From contig JACETS010000017.1 of NCBI GenBank assembly GCA_013911195.1, forward strand, positions 1 through 24,119: a stretch of DNA of 24,119 nucleotides. Reading direction: 5' to 3'. This stretch comes from Verrucomicrobiales bacterium (lineage in GTDB: Bacteria > Verrucomicrobiota > Verrucomicrobiia > Verrucomicrobiales > DEV007). The position numbers and the translations under genes are program-made. Under the pieces are notes generated by a model. It searched no databases. It saw nothing but the letters and a program-made list of their open reading frames with translations, and had not been told where the DNA came from. Shown in pieces: positions 1 to 8,431 of this stretch (its first letter is position 1; every line of letters starts with the position of its first letter).

Positions 1-2495
1 CAGCTCAATACCTAGGAGGTGACAATGATGACTACGATGCAATGAAGCATCGAACTTCAACCGTTGTTAATGGAAGTAATCAGAATTATCTGAATATGCT
101 TTCTCTGTCTAGAAAGGATATGACGGATCAATCGAACTACGAAGAAGTCGCGAAATTGATTCATATTGATAATTTTATTGCTTACATGCTTGCCAATTAT
201 TACGTAGGAAATACCGATTGGGCGCACCAGAACTGGTACGCCACCTACAATAGGGTTAAAACTGATGGTAAATGGTACTATCATAGCTGGGACCCAGAAC
301 ATTGCCTCGAAAGCACTAACCATGATTCAACAGGTCGTGATGATTCAGGAGGGCCGACTGAAGTATTCCATAATTTGATTGCTAATCCTGAATTCAGACT
401 TCGTTTTGCAGATACTGTAAGAAAACACTTTTTTAATGGAGGAGTACTAACACCCGAAGAAACCGCCAAAACATACTTAAAGTTGGCAGATCCTATAGAA
501 TATGTTGTCAGGATAGAATCAGCAAGGTGGGGAGACAATGCAAGACGAACACCTTATACTAGACTGGACTGGGTTAAAACACGTGATCAATTACTTGGTA
601 AGGCATCTGGCAGCTCCTATGATAATTATTTTCCTAGAAGAACTGAAATTGTTTTAAATCAATTCATTCGAAGAAAGTGGTATCCCAGTACGGATGCTCC
701 AGATTTTTCTCAACACGGAGGACAAGTCTCATCAAATTATCAGTTAACAATTGATAGCAATAGCAATGGAACTATTTACTACACTGTAGATGGTTCTGAT
801 CCTCGTGTCCCAGCATCAGCAGCAGTTGTCACTGATCATGTTCTTGTCCCAGAAGTTACTTCAAAAAGAGCTTTGATGCCTACTGATAATTCAAATCAAA
901 ACTCTTGGTTCTTGTCCAATTTCGACGATTCTTCATGGCCTTCTGGAACTAAAGGAAGTGGATATGATTCTGCCAATGGTCGCTATCAAAGCATCATTGA
1001 CTCTTCTCTAAATTTCGGTGATCAAGCCAGCTCAAGTAAAGTAGAGACCATCTATATGCGTATTAAATTCGATGTAAGTGATCCATCCATATATGACACC
1101 CTATCATTAAAGGTCCGTTATGATGATGGCTTCGTCGCTTACATAAACGGAACTGAGGTTGCCAGAGATAGAGCTGGAGGTAGCCCTGGAACCCACCTTG
1201 CTTTTGACGCCCAAGCGTCCTCAAGTCATACAGACTCACAGGCCGAAAACTTTAAATCATTTTTAATATCCCAACACATTGATTTGTTAAAAGAGGGACC
1301 AAATGTTCTTGCAATACAAGGTTTGAACGTGAGCGCAGGATCAAGTGATTTTTTGATAGATGCAGCCCTAGACGCAACCGAGGGAATTGGTGGAGGTAAT
1401 GGCGGTTTAGCTGAAACAGCGAAAGCTTACGAACAACCTATTGTTCTTACCGAGCCCGAAACAATGATAAGGGCCAGAGTATTCTCGGGTAATGAATGGT
1501 CTGCCCTCAATGAGGCAACTTTTTTAACCGATACTGTTCCGGCAAGTTCTGAAAATCTAGTGATTTCAAAAGTTCATTACCGTCCAGCACCGGCCACTGA
1601 AGAAGAAATTCAAGCAGGACATAAAAACAGAAATGATTTTGAGTACATCGAACTTATGAATATTGGAGAAAAGAATATCAATCTTAGTGGTGTTGTTTTT
1701 GACAAGGGCGTTGACTTTAAATTCGATAATGGCAATTCAAAAATCATTGAAATAGGACAACGGGCATTATTAGTTGAAAATTCTGAAGCTTTTATTTTAC
1801 GTTATGGAGATGGTCTACCTCTGTTGGGCGAATTTGAAAGTAATTCCAATTTATCAAACGGCGGTGAAAGAATGTTATTATTGGACAGTCAGGGTTCAGT
1901 TATTCGGGATTTTGAATATGATGATGACTCCCCTTGGCCCGAATCAGCAGATGGAGACGGTTACGCCTTAATTTTAAGAAACCCACAATCTAACCCTGAT
2001 CATAAATTACCGGAAAATTGGGAAGCCAGCTCTTCGATAGGTGGTGATCCTGGTGAAGCTGGCAGCAGTTTAAGATTTGAGGATTGGCAAGTTACAAATT
2101 TCTCTAAATCGGAACTTAATAATTCATCTGTTTCAGGTCCAACTGGCAATCCTGACAATGATACATTGACTAACTTGGAAGAGTTTTTGTCAGGAAGTGA
2201 TCCTAAATTATTTAATTCTTCTGATACGCTCTTAAATATTCAAATTGAAGAAAGCAATAATGCTGAAAGACAGCAAACCGCTATAATAAAAATCAGAATG
2301 AATAGTGACGCAAGAAGATCAATAAATTGGAAAATTCTAATGTCAGAAGATGGTGCCAATTGGTCGGACGCCTCATCTAAAATTGAATATTTCAAAACTG
2401 ATGAGCTAGAGAACCAAATTCTCATTCTAAACTACCGGATAAAAGAAAATGTCCCAAATGAACGTCTTTTGTTTAAAGTCGAAACGAGTCTCTAG
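1..2495 (+). CDS. CotH / chitobiase-like / lamin-tail surface protein (5'-partial)
   Basis: The frame is open from the window edge through the ATG at 42, so the true start lies upstream; residues below count from that ATG. Residues 1-215 look like the C-terminal part of a CotH kinase-like domain: GNTDWAHQNW (56-65) and WDPE (83-86) resemble its catalytic and metal-binding segments. A chitobiase C-terminal-type beta domain begins at 230-256 (IYYTVDGSDPR). It is interrupted by a jelly-roll-like domain at about 264-446 (FDDSSWPSG, RYDDGFVAYINGTEVAR) and resumes at 463-495 (IRARV...WSALNEATF). A lamin-tail domain follows at about 505-650 (NDFEYIELMN). Then come a calcium-loop-like DNDTLTNLEEFLSGSDP (705-721) and a terminal beta domain ending in a W-x-D...F-x-V pattern. 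It is probably exported and surface-associated, but the signal peptide is outside the window. Whether it phosphorylates anything is unknown. It converges with the DUF1501 gene, with 5 bases between stops. Confidence 0.85.
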   Translation, partial: AQYLGGDNDDYDAMKHRTSTVVNGSNQNYLNMLSLSRKDMTDQSNYEEVAKLIHIDNFIAYMLANYYVGNTDWAHQNWYATYNRVKTDGKWYYHSWDPEHCLESTNHDSTGRDDSGGPTEVFHNLIANPEFRLRFADTVRKHFFNGGVLTPEETAKTYLKLADPIEYVVRIESARWGDNARRTPYTRLDWVKTRDQLLGKASGSSYDNYFPRRTEIVLNQFIRRKWYPSTDAPDFSQHGGQVSSNYQLTIDSNSNGTIYYTVDGSDPRVPASAAVVTDHVLVPEVTSKRALMPTDNSNQNSWFLSNFDDSSWPSGTKGSGYDSANGRYQSIIDSSLNFGDQASSSKVETIYMRIKFDVSDPSIYDTLSLKVRYDDGFVAYINGTEVARDRAGGSPGTHLAFDAQASSSHTDSQAENFKSFLISQHIDLLKEGPNVLAIQGLNVSAGSSDFLIDAALDATEGIGGGNGGLAETAKAYEQPIVLTEPETMIRARVFSGNEWSALNEATFLTDTVPASSENLVISKVHYRPAPATEEEIQAGHKNRNDFEYIELMNIGEKNINLSGVVFDKGVDFKFDNGNSKIIEIGQRALLVENSEAFILRYGDGLPLLGEFESNSNLSNGGERMLLLDSQGSVIRDFEYDDDSPWPESADGDGYALILRNPQSNPDHKLPENWEASSSIGGDPGEAGSSLRFEDWQVTNFSKSELNNSSVSGPTGNPDNDTLTNLEEFLSGSDPKLFNSSDTLLNIQIEESNNAERQQTAIIKIRMNSDARRSINWKILMSEDGANWSDASSKIEYFKTDELENQILILNYRIKENVPNERLLFKVETSL

Positions 2496-2500
2496 GAAAT

Positions 2501-3904
2501 TTAAGCAATAATATCAAAGATGGGTTCTCCACTAGAAATCATGAGAGGCCTGTCCTGAGTATCATAAATATGAAGTTTAGGATCAATCCCTAGGAGATAA
2601 TAAATAGTTGCGGTTAAATCTTCTGGAGTTACTGCATTTTCCTCTGGCTGTGAAGCATGCTTATCTGATTTACCGTAAACAAATCCTTTTTTAACACCTC
2701 CGCCAGCAAGTAATACACTGTAGCACTGAGGCCAATGATCACGGCTGGCATTTTTATTGATTTTCGGCGTCCTACCAAACTCACCCATCCAAATCACCAA
2801 AGTTTCATCGAGCATCCCTCTTTGATCCAAATCTTCAATGAGAGTTGGTAGAGTTTGATCGGTTATAGGTAAATGATAAGCCTCGACAATAGGATACATT
2901 CTTGTGTTATCAAAGCCGTGCGTATCCCAACCCCCGTCGGTTTTACTCCTCCCACCGATCACATTAGAAAAATAACATGTAGTGAATTTTACACCTGCCT
3001 CGGCTAGCCTACGGGACAATAAGCAGCCTTGTCCGTAAGTTGTTCTTCCATATTTTTCTCTCAACCATTGAGGCTCTTTTGAAATATCAAAAGCATTTCT
3101 AACTTTTGATGAATTCAACATAGCAATAGCATTTTTATAATAGTCATCCAAACCCCGTGCCTTTTCTGAGAACTCAAGCATTCTAGATTGCTTGTCTATA
3201 ATAGCCTGAAGTCCTCTGCGCGATTGTATTCTATCTAGGCTAAGGTTGTTAGGAAGACTTAGTTCGGGAAGATTAAAATTTTCTTTATTTGGGTCCTTAG
3301 GAATAAAAAGAGGATCAAATTTTTTGCCTAAAAAGCTGGCATGCTGACCAGGCGTTCTAGAGCCATCTGATATGACATGAGGGTATGAGACGAAGGTTGG
3401 CATTCCTTTATCAGTATTGTCTGCAAACTTGCTTACAACAGAACCATAAGCCGGATACAAATCAGGAAGATCACGCAATCTTTGGTCATCGCTCGGGGGA
3501 GCATGACCAGTTAAGGCGTAATAACCAGCAGAGTTGTGATTTTTCATCTTGTGATGAACCGATCGCACTACAGTGCATTTATCCATCAACTTTGCCATTC
3601 GAGGTAAATGCTCACAGATTTCGATTTCTGGACAAGACGTTCTTATCTGTGAATGGGGAGATCTATACTCCTTCGGAGCATTTGGCTTCATATCAAGAAT
3701 GTCTATTTGACTAGGACCTCCCCATTGAAAGAGAAAAATCACAGATTGTGCCTTCGCCATAACTCTTGATTTTGAATCACTAAGATCCTTTGCTCTAAGA
3801 TAATTAGGCATACTCAAGCCAAGCATACTAGCACCTCCAAGTCTCAACAGACTTCTCCGGGAAATCGATGACTTCTTTAAGCTCTCACAGTGAAATTGTT
3901 TCAT
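2501..3904 (-). CDS. DUF1501 family Tat-exported protein
   Basis: I place the start at the ATG ending at 3904 (467 residues). It overlaps the upstream stop as ATGA and puts the twin-arginine signal SISRRSLLRLGGASMLGLS near the N-terminus. An in-frame ATG at 3943 would add 13 residues inside the upstream gene. DUF1501 hallmarks, in 467-residue numbering, are FQWGGPSQIDILDMKP (about 59-74), GGWDTHG (324-330), GEFGRTPK (374-381) and RDHWP (388-392). The family is grouped with the alkaline phosphatase/sulfatase superfamily, and the Asp/His-rich motifs fit a metal site, but no substrate is established. In related genomes DUF1501 genes typically sit next to DUF1549/DUF1553 cytochromes, as here. The ATGA overlap implies translational coupling. 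Expected location: folded in the cytoplasm, then exported by Tat to the periplasm or surface. Confidence 0.92.
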   Translation of the reverse strand: MKQFHCESLKKSSISRRSLLRLGGASMLGLSMPNYLRAKDLSDSKSRVMAKAQSVIFLFQWGGPSQIDILDMKPNAPKEYRSPHSQIRTSCPEIEICEHLPRMAKLMDKCTVVRSVHHKMKNHNSAGYYALTGHAPPSDDQRLRDLPDLYPAYGSVVSKFADNTDKGMPTFVSYPHVISDGSRTPGQHASFLGKKFDPLFIPKDPNKENFNLPELSLPNNLSLDRIQSRRGLQAIIDKQSRMLEFSEKARGLDDYYKNAIAMLNSSKVRNAFDISKEPQWLREKYGRTTYGQGCLLSRRLAEAGVKFTTCYFSNVIGGRSKTDGGWDTHGFDNTRMYPIVEAYHLPITDQTLPTLIEDLDQRGMLDETLVIWMGEFGRTPKINKNASRDHWPQCYSVLLAGGGVKKGFVYGKSDKHASQPEENAVTPEDLTATIYYLLGIDPKLHIYDTQDRPLMISSGEPIFDIIA

Positions 3905-6117
3905 CTTCTCAACAAAAACTCTTTTGCATTTAACAGGCTCCACGCAACATCTTCAAGAGCAGAACGCCTATTGGATGACAAGTTTAGGTAACTCAGAAAA
4001 GCTGACCATTCTTCATCAACTGGTGGTCGCGTAAGAATGGACCAATAAAGCTCATCAATGATTTCAAGGTCGTCCTTTCCATTCTTAAGAAGTTGGCCAA
4101 TTTTATTTTCTTGATGAGAAAGTATTGCGTTGAGCGTTTTACCCGCAGTTAGCTCAAAAACCTGCGCGAGTGTCGTTTCGTTACTTCTTTCTGCATCAGA
4201 ATTAGTCAACCTTGCGGGTTTACCGAAGATTTTGAGAAACTTATCATTTTCATGTGGGTTTTTGGATAAATGAACAGAATCAACACCTGGCATTGTAATC
4301 GCGGACTTGCTTTTAAATGAGTCTGAGAACTCACCCTCTATCGACATTGATTTATGAGCAGCATCAATGATTACCTCTGCGGGATAACGCATGACTTTAG
4401 CCCTGGCAAACGTCAAGTCTGTGCCAATATTTAAAACCAATCCAGGGTCCGACGATAGCTGGTAGGTTATAGAATTTGTAATGAGTCTTATTAAATGTTT
4501 TTGGTCGAAGCCACTTTCAATTAACTCCTTGGAAAGAAACTGCAAAAGCTCAGGATTTGAGGCCGGATTCGTTTCACGCACATCATCAATAGGATCAACA
4601 AGCGGCTGACCTACTAGATTAGACCATATCCGATTGGCTTGAACTTTAGCAAATCTCGGATGGGAAGTAATCCAGTCGGCCACCTCTTCAAGTCTGTTAT
4701 CAAATGACTTAATGGGTCCTGATGATGGATCCAAGAATCCAGGTTCAGGAGGTTTTTTAGTTCTTGGGTCTTTAAGAAATTTATTTTGAAATTTATCTGC
4801 TGAAACCAACTTTATGACCTGTTCACCAACAAATCTGTGTTTATCGAAACCGTCTTTTCTTTTATTCTCAATAATCTCATAATCGATGGCATCAAATATA
4901 GCCGCAAAGCGGTAGTAATCGTCTTGCCGAACATTTTCAAATGGATGGTCATGGCACTTCGCACAATTAATTCTAGTACCAATAAAAACTTGAGCAACTG
5001 CCTCGGCCCGATTTACAGGAGCTCTTAAGGCACGATAAAAATTTGCTGGTGGATTGTTATACGTACTTCCAGTTGCACAGAGAATGTCTTTGGTGAATTG
5101 ATCTAATGGCTTTCCACTGCCAATCATTTCTTTTAACCATCCATATATTTTTTCTACCCCTTTTGAATCAAGGGTCTTCTCTTCAACGCGCAGTAAATCC
5201 GCCCACTTGAGAGCCCAGAAGCTCGCGTATTCTTCTGATTTTAAAAGTTCTTCTATAAGTATTGATCGTTTGTCTTTTCTTTTATCAGATAAAAAAGACC
5301 GGGCTCTCTCTGAAGATGGTAGCGAACCGGTAACATCCAAACTCACGCGCCTCAAAAAAGTAAGATCGTCAGAAACAGCAGAAGGGTTTTGGTTAAATAA
5401 TTTAAGCTTAGAAAAAACATAATGATCAATTTCATTTTTTGGAGAAGGACCCTTCCATGTATAATTGTCGTTGGCCTTGATCAATGCCGCGCGCATTGAT
5501 GCACGTCCACCCATGTATCTTACAAAAACGGTCGTCTCGCCTGGTTGATTAAACTCTAGTTCACCTCCAGCGCTAATTTCTGCACCTAGGTTAGCACTCT
5601 CATAAACTGCCCATTGTGAAACGTCTTTTTCTTCACCATTTGAAAATTTTGCTTTCACTTGAAGATTAATTTTTTTGTTTGGTGCCGAAAGAAGCACAGA
5701 GGAAGGTACGATTCTAATGGACTCCAATTGAGGAGCAGAATCGATATCATTCTTGGCTCCTAATCTTAGCCAATCATGAAGAATTCGATATTCTTCCGAT
5801 TCAAGATCAAACCGTTTATCCCCTTCATGATTTTCGAGCAGCGTTGGCTTACGGAGTAATTTACTAACCTCTGGATTACTAGGATTGGCTCGTTTTTCGG
5901 AGGATAGAATATTTTTATGATCTAGAGTAGGATTCTCGCCCCAGAGGGATAGCTTAAACCCTCCTTTACCGTTTTGGTTTCCATGACAACCTCCACCATT
6001 ACATCCTGCCTTTGAGAGAACCGGCATTACATCACGCGTAAAACTTACCTCTCCTTTAACTATGGAGAGAAAGCCCATAAAGGTGAATAATAAAAAAATG
6101 GAAAAACTATAAATCAA
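3901..6117 (-). CDS. DUF1549/DUF1553 planctomycete-type cytochrome c protein
   Basis: A 738-residue Sec-exported protein. The only usable start that keeps the signal peptide (residues 1-22, MIYSFSIFLLFTFMGFLSIV) is a TTG ending at 6117; an in-frame TAG lies just upstream at 6124-6126. Order: an N-terminal cytochrome-like segment with C39-x4-C44-H45 (GCNGGGCHG); an Ig-like beta domain at about 133-212; DUF1549 at about 228-412 with a canonical haem motif C385-AK-C388-H389 (CAKCHDHPFENVRQDDYYRFAAIFD); and DUF1553 at about 470-725 (HPRFAKVQANRIWSNLVGQPLVDPIDD). It probably binds one or two c-type haems in the periplasm. Electron donor and acceptor are unknown. The DUF1501 gene overlaps its stop codon, and a GNAT gene lies 34 bases upstream on the same strand. 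Confidence 0.93.
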   Translation of the reverse strand: MIYSFSIFLLFTFMGFLSIVKGEVSFTRDVMPVLSKAGCNGGGCHGNQNGKGGFKLSLWGENPTLDHKNILSSEKRANPSNPEVSKLLRKPTLLENHEGDKRFDLESEEYRILHDWLRLGAKNDIDSAPQLESIRIVPSSVLLSAPNKKINLQVKAKFSNGEEKDVSQWAVYESANLGAEISAGGELEFNQPGETTVFVRYMGGRASMRAALIKANDNYTWKGPSPKNEIDHYVFSKLKLFNQNPSAVSDDLTFLRRVSLDVTGSLPSSERARSFLSDKRKDKRSILIEELLKSEEYASFWALKWADLLRVEEKTLDSKGVEKIYGWLKEMIGSGKPLDQFTKDILCATGSTYNNPPANFYRALRAPVNRAEAVAQVFIGTRINCAKCHDHPFENVRQDDYYRFAAIFDAIDYEIIENKRKDGFDKHRFVGEQVIKLVSADKFQNKFLKDPRTKKPPEPGFLDPSSGPIKSFDNRLEEVADWITSHPRFAKVQANRIWSNLVGQPLVDPIDDVRETNPASNPELLQFLSKELIESGFDQKHLIRLITNSITYQLSSDPGLVLNIGTDLTFARAKVMRYPAEVIIDAAHKSMSIEGEFSDSFKSKSAITMPGVDSVHLSKNPHENDKFLKIFGKPARLTNSDAERSNETTLAQVFELTAGKTLNAILSHQENKIGQLLKNGKDDLEIIDELYWSILTRPPVDEEWSAFLSYLNLSSNRRSALEDVAWSLLNAKEFLLRR

Positions 6118-6151
6118 TACAACCTAAAATTGAACTAACTCTTCGAGAGTC

Positions 6152-6589
6152 TCAAGCATTATTGGTTCTTCTTGCCATGTAGACGTGAGGGATTCCGGCT
6201 TCATCAAAGATTGGACCCTCAGACTTGTAGCCTAAGTATTCATAAAAACTTTGAACAGCTAACTGAGAATGAAGAAACGTTTGACTCATTCCTAATGATT
6301 CAGAATGAAGAATAAGACTATTCATGATCTGAGCACCCACACCATAACGACGCCATTTTTCAAGCACTGCAACTCTGCCAACTCGGCCCTCTAGTGAAAG
6401 CCTAGCGCAACCTACCGGCTCTCCAGAGCGATTTTCGGCAAGAAAATGTATGCATTGTGAATCCTTTCCATCCATAACAATTTCATGGCTAACCCCCTGT
6501 TCTAATGTAAAAACGTTATGTCGAACACTTTGAATAAGATAGGAATCATCAGCCCAGATAGCATCCCGTACTCGACAATCCAAATTCAT
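6152..6589 (-). CDS. GNAT family N-acetyltransferase (ElaA/YjcF-like)
   Basis: A 145-residue cytoplasmic protein with a GNAT fold. VFTLEQGVSHEIVMDGKDSQ (26-45) matches the 'vFv.EQgv..e.e.DG.D' opening of ElaA/YjcF-type acetyltransferases. RVGRVAVLEKWRRYGVGAQIM (69-89) carries the acetyl-CoA pyrophosphate loop (R80-x-x-G-x-G), and FYEYLGYKSEGPIFDEAGIPHVYM (115-138) is the usual C-terminal signature. It would transfer an acetyl group from acetyl-CoA to an amine; the substrate cannot be told. It is the first gene of the leftward block and starts 62 bases from the oppositely oriented YWTD gene. It has no signal peptide, so its link to the exported cytochrome and DUF1501 downstream may be only transcriptional. 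Confidence 0.88.
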   Translation of the reverse strand: MNLDCRVRDAIWADDSYLIQSVRHNVFTLEQGVSHEIVMDGKDSQCIHFLAENRSGEPVGCARLSLEGRVGRVAVLEKWRRYGVGAQIMNSLILHSESLGMSQTFLHSQLAVQSFYEYLGYKSEGPIFDEAGIPHVYMARRTNNA

Positions 6590-6651
6590 AGAATGCTTAA
6601 CTTGAAATAAAACCGAAGATTCATCAAGATTTGAATAATTCGATAGTCAGC
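6590..6651. promoter_or_regulatory. divergent intergenic region between leftward and rightward blocks
   Basis: This 62-base gap separates the GNAT gene (-) from the YWTD propeller gene (+) and is the only divergent junction in the window. It should hold the promoters for both blocks, unless internal promoters serve distal genes. It contains an imperfect dyad ATTCA-N8-TGAAT (6619-6636) enclosing TCAA-GAT-TTGA (6624-6634), a possible operator. I could not identify a -35/-10 pair I trust on either strand. That promoters lie here is inferred from gene orientation. Confidence 0.4.
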
Positions 6652-7902
6652 ATGATTCAATTTAGTAAAAATTATATCGTATTATCATTTTTTCACCTCA
6701 TGACTTTTACGCTGAGCGCAGGAAAGTTAATAATTAGTGATCGTGGGGCCGGCAGCATTAAAATAGCTAACTTTGATGGAAGCTCGTCCGAAGTTTTAAT
6801 ACCTTCTGCAGGCACAAATGTTAGAGGAATTGCAACCGATCTATCAATGGGCATCATTTTCTATGCAGACAATGGCTCCGATATTATCTACAAAACAAAT
6901 ATTGATGGATCGGAGAGAACAGCCATCATTCAATCTGGGCTTGGATTCCCTGCCGATATCACAATTGATAGATTCTCAAAAAAAATCTACTGGTGTGATA
7001 GAAATAATGATCGAATCGAATGCTCTGACTACAATGGAAACAACCGCCGAACCATAATAAATACTAATGATCCTTATTATCTAGATCTGGATCTGGTTAA
7101 TAAGAAAATCTATTGGGGAGACTTCTCTGGAGGTAATATATTTAGAGTAAGCTTGGAAAATACTAACGCTGTAGAACAAGTCGTATCTGGATTAATAAGA
7201 ACTAGAGGAGTGAAAGTAGATCCTTATGGTGGGTTCTATTATTGGTGTGATAGAGAAAGCCATAAAGTACAAAGAAAACCAATTATTGGTGGACAGATTG
7301 AAGATTTATATACCGGACTGGACACCCCTCACGGGATGACATTGGACATTAGGTCTGGTAAAGTATATTGGGTTGATACTGGAACCAATTCGATTGGCGG
7401 CAAAGGTGCAAAAGCAGTCAGCAGAGGTGACATGGATGGGTCGGGACCACAGGAAATATTAGCCAGCATGAATCAGCCTTGGGATCTGACTCTTGATACT
7501 CGAGTTTCGAACTATGAACAATGGACTCAGAGAAGGTTTAACAAGCAATCCAATAATTCGATCAAAGGTTTTAATGCTGATCCTGATAAAGATAATAAAA
7601 TCAATATATTAGAATATTTCTCTGGAACGAACCCTTTAAAATCTGACTCTCTCAACTTATTAAGTATTAATAATAATGAACAAGGTGCTCGATTGACCTA
7701 TCCCATTAATTCACAACCGGTCAGTGACATTATATTTGATATCGAATACTCATTTGATCTCGAGGAATGGACAAAACTTGAAAGTATCTCTCAAAAACCA
7801 AATATTTATCATAATTCTGGACCAGTCTTAATGCATCATGAAATTAGGACAGAAGAAATGCTGAATCGGAATCATTTTAGAATAAAAATCAAACCGAAGT
7901 AA
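6652..7902 (+). CDS. secreted YWTD (LDL-receptor class B-like) six-bladed beta-propeller protein
   Basis: I choose the ATG at 6652 (416 residues), giving a compact signal peptide MIQFSKNYIVLSFFHLMTFT. A TTG at 6631 would add 7 residues. Six blade repeats occupy residues about 24-284, with YWTD-like motifs FYADNGSD, IYWCDRNND, IYWGDFSGG, YYWCDRESH and VYWVDTGTN and recurring 'DG' turns (NIDGSERTAII, DMDGSGPQEIL). This matches LDLR class B/YWTD propellers, usually protein- or glycan-binding scaffolds. After the propeller come a calcium-loop-like DPDKDNKINILEYFSGTNP (about 310-328) and a small beta domain with the SFDLEEWTKLES and NHFRIKIK pattern, as found at the ends of the CotH-like protein and, in part, the large sulfatase. 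Role: probable extracellular binding protein, ligand unknown. Its stop overlaps the next start (TAATG). Confidence 0.85.
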   Translation: MIQFSKNYIVLSFFHLMTFTLSAGKLIISDRGAGSIKIANFDGSSSEVLIPSAGTNVRGIATDLSMGIIFYADNGSDIIYKTNIDGSERTAIIQSGLGFPADITIDRFSKKIYWCDRNNDRIECSDYNGNNRRTIINTNDPYYLDLDLVNKKIYWGDFSGGNIFRVSLENTNAVEQVVSGLIRTRGVKVDPYGGFYYWCDRESHKVQRKPIIGGQIEDLYTGLDTPHGMTLDIRSGKVYWVDTGTNSIGGKGAKAVSRGDMDGSGPQEILASMNQPWDLTLDTRVSNYEQWTQRRFNKQSNNSIKGFNADPDKDNKINILEYFSGTNPLKSDSLNLLSINNNEQGARLTYPINSQPVSDIIFDIEYSFDLEEWTKLESISQKPNIYHNSGPVLMHHEIRTEEMLNRNHFRIKIKPK

Positions 7903-8384
7903 TGAACATTCGAAGGGCTACAAACAATGATAGCAATGAAATTATATCGCTTATTACCTCAATATATAATGAGTATGGAGAAATTATGTATACAGAAGGT
8001 GCGGATAGAGATCTTTTAGATATCCGTGGAAATTATCACGCCAAAGGAGGAGATTTTATTGTCATGGTTAATGAGGTTGACGAAATAATAGGTAGCCATG
8101 CAACACTACCTATAAATACTAAAGATGGAGTTCTTACCTTCAGAAGATTGTATTTAAAAAAAAATTACAGAGGAGAAGGTGCAGGAAAGAAATTGATGGA
8201 TTGGGCTGTAAAATGGTCCATTGAAAATCAATTTAATCGAGTGGAATTTTGGTCAGATGTTCGTTTCAAAAGGGCTCATGATTTCTTTGAAAGCTACGGA
8301 TTTGTGAAGTCAGGAGAAATTAGAGAAATGAATGATGGCGCACTTCCCTATTCAGAGTTTTTCTTTTATATGAAACTTCTTTAG
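7902..8384 (+). CDS. GNAT family N-acetyltransferase
   Basis: A 160-residue cytoplasmic protein. The ATG shares one base with the preceding stop (TAATG), so translation is probably coupled to the propeller gene. GNAT features are MNIRRATNNDSNEIISLI at the N-terminus, the acetyl-CoA loop RLYLKKNYRGEGAGKKLMDW (82-101, with R90-x-x-G93-x-G95), and HDFFESYGFVKSGEIREM towards the C-terminus. The substrate is unknown. It is not closely similar to the other GNAT protein in the window: the sequences differ outside the cofactor loop. A cytoplasmic acetyltransferase tightly coupled to a secreted propeller is unexpected and may only reflect genome compaction. Confidence 0.9.
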   Translation: MNIRRATNNDSNEIISLITSIYNEYGEIMYTEGADRDLLDIRGNYHAKGGDFIVMVNEVDEIIGSHATLPINTKDGVLTFRRLYLKKNYRGEGAGKKLMDWAVKWSIENQFNRVEFWSDVRFKRAHDFFESYGFVKSGEIREMNDGALPYSEFFFYMKLL

Positions 8385-8431
8385 GCGGACCTTTTATTTG
8401 CAAGAAGTAAAACATAAACAATAGTTTCCAA

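Noticed and set aside
281..538. 85-codon minus-strand frame within the CotH-like gene
   Set aside because: Opposes the conserved CotH segment and shows no domain of its own.
3385..3714. 109-codon plus-strand frame antisense to DUF1501
   Set aside because: Lies wholly within a well-supported gene, has no recognisable motifs and no start signal; a shadow frame.
6138..6150. ACTCT-TCG-AGAGT inverted repeat between the GNAT and cytochrome genes as a terminator
   Set aside because: The stem is only five pairs and no T-run follows in the leftward direction. It is too weak to call, and would separate genes that look like one block.
6631..6651. TTG at 6631 as the start of the YWTD gene
   Set aside because: The ATG at 6652 is in frame, gives a normal signal peptide and leaves a larger divergent gap. 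The TTG form adds seven polar residues with no ribosome-binding site.
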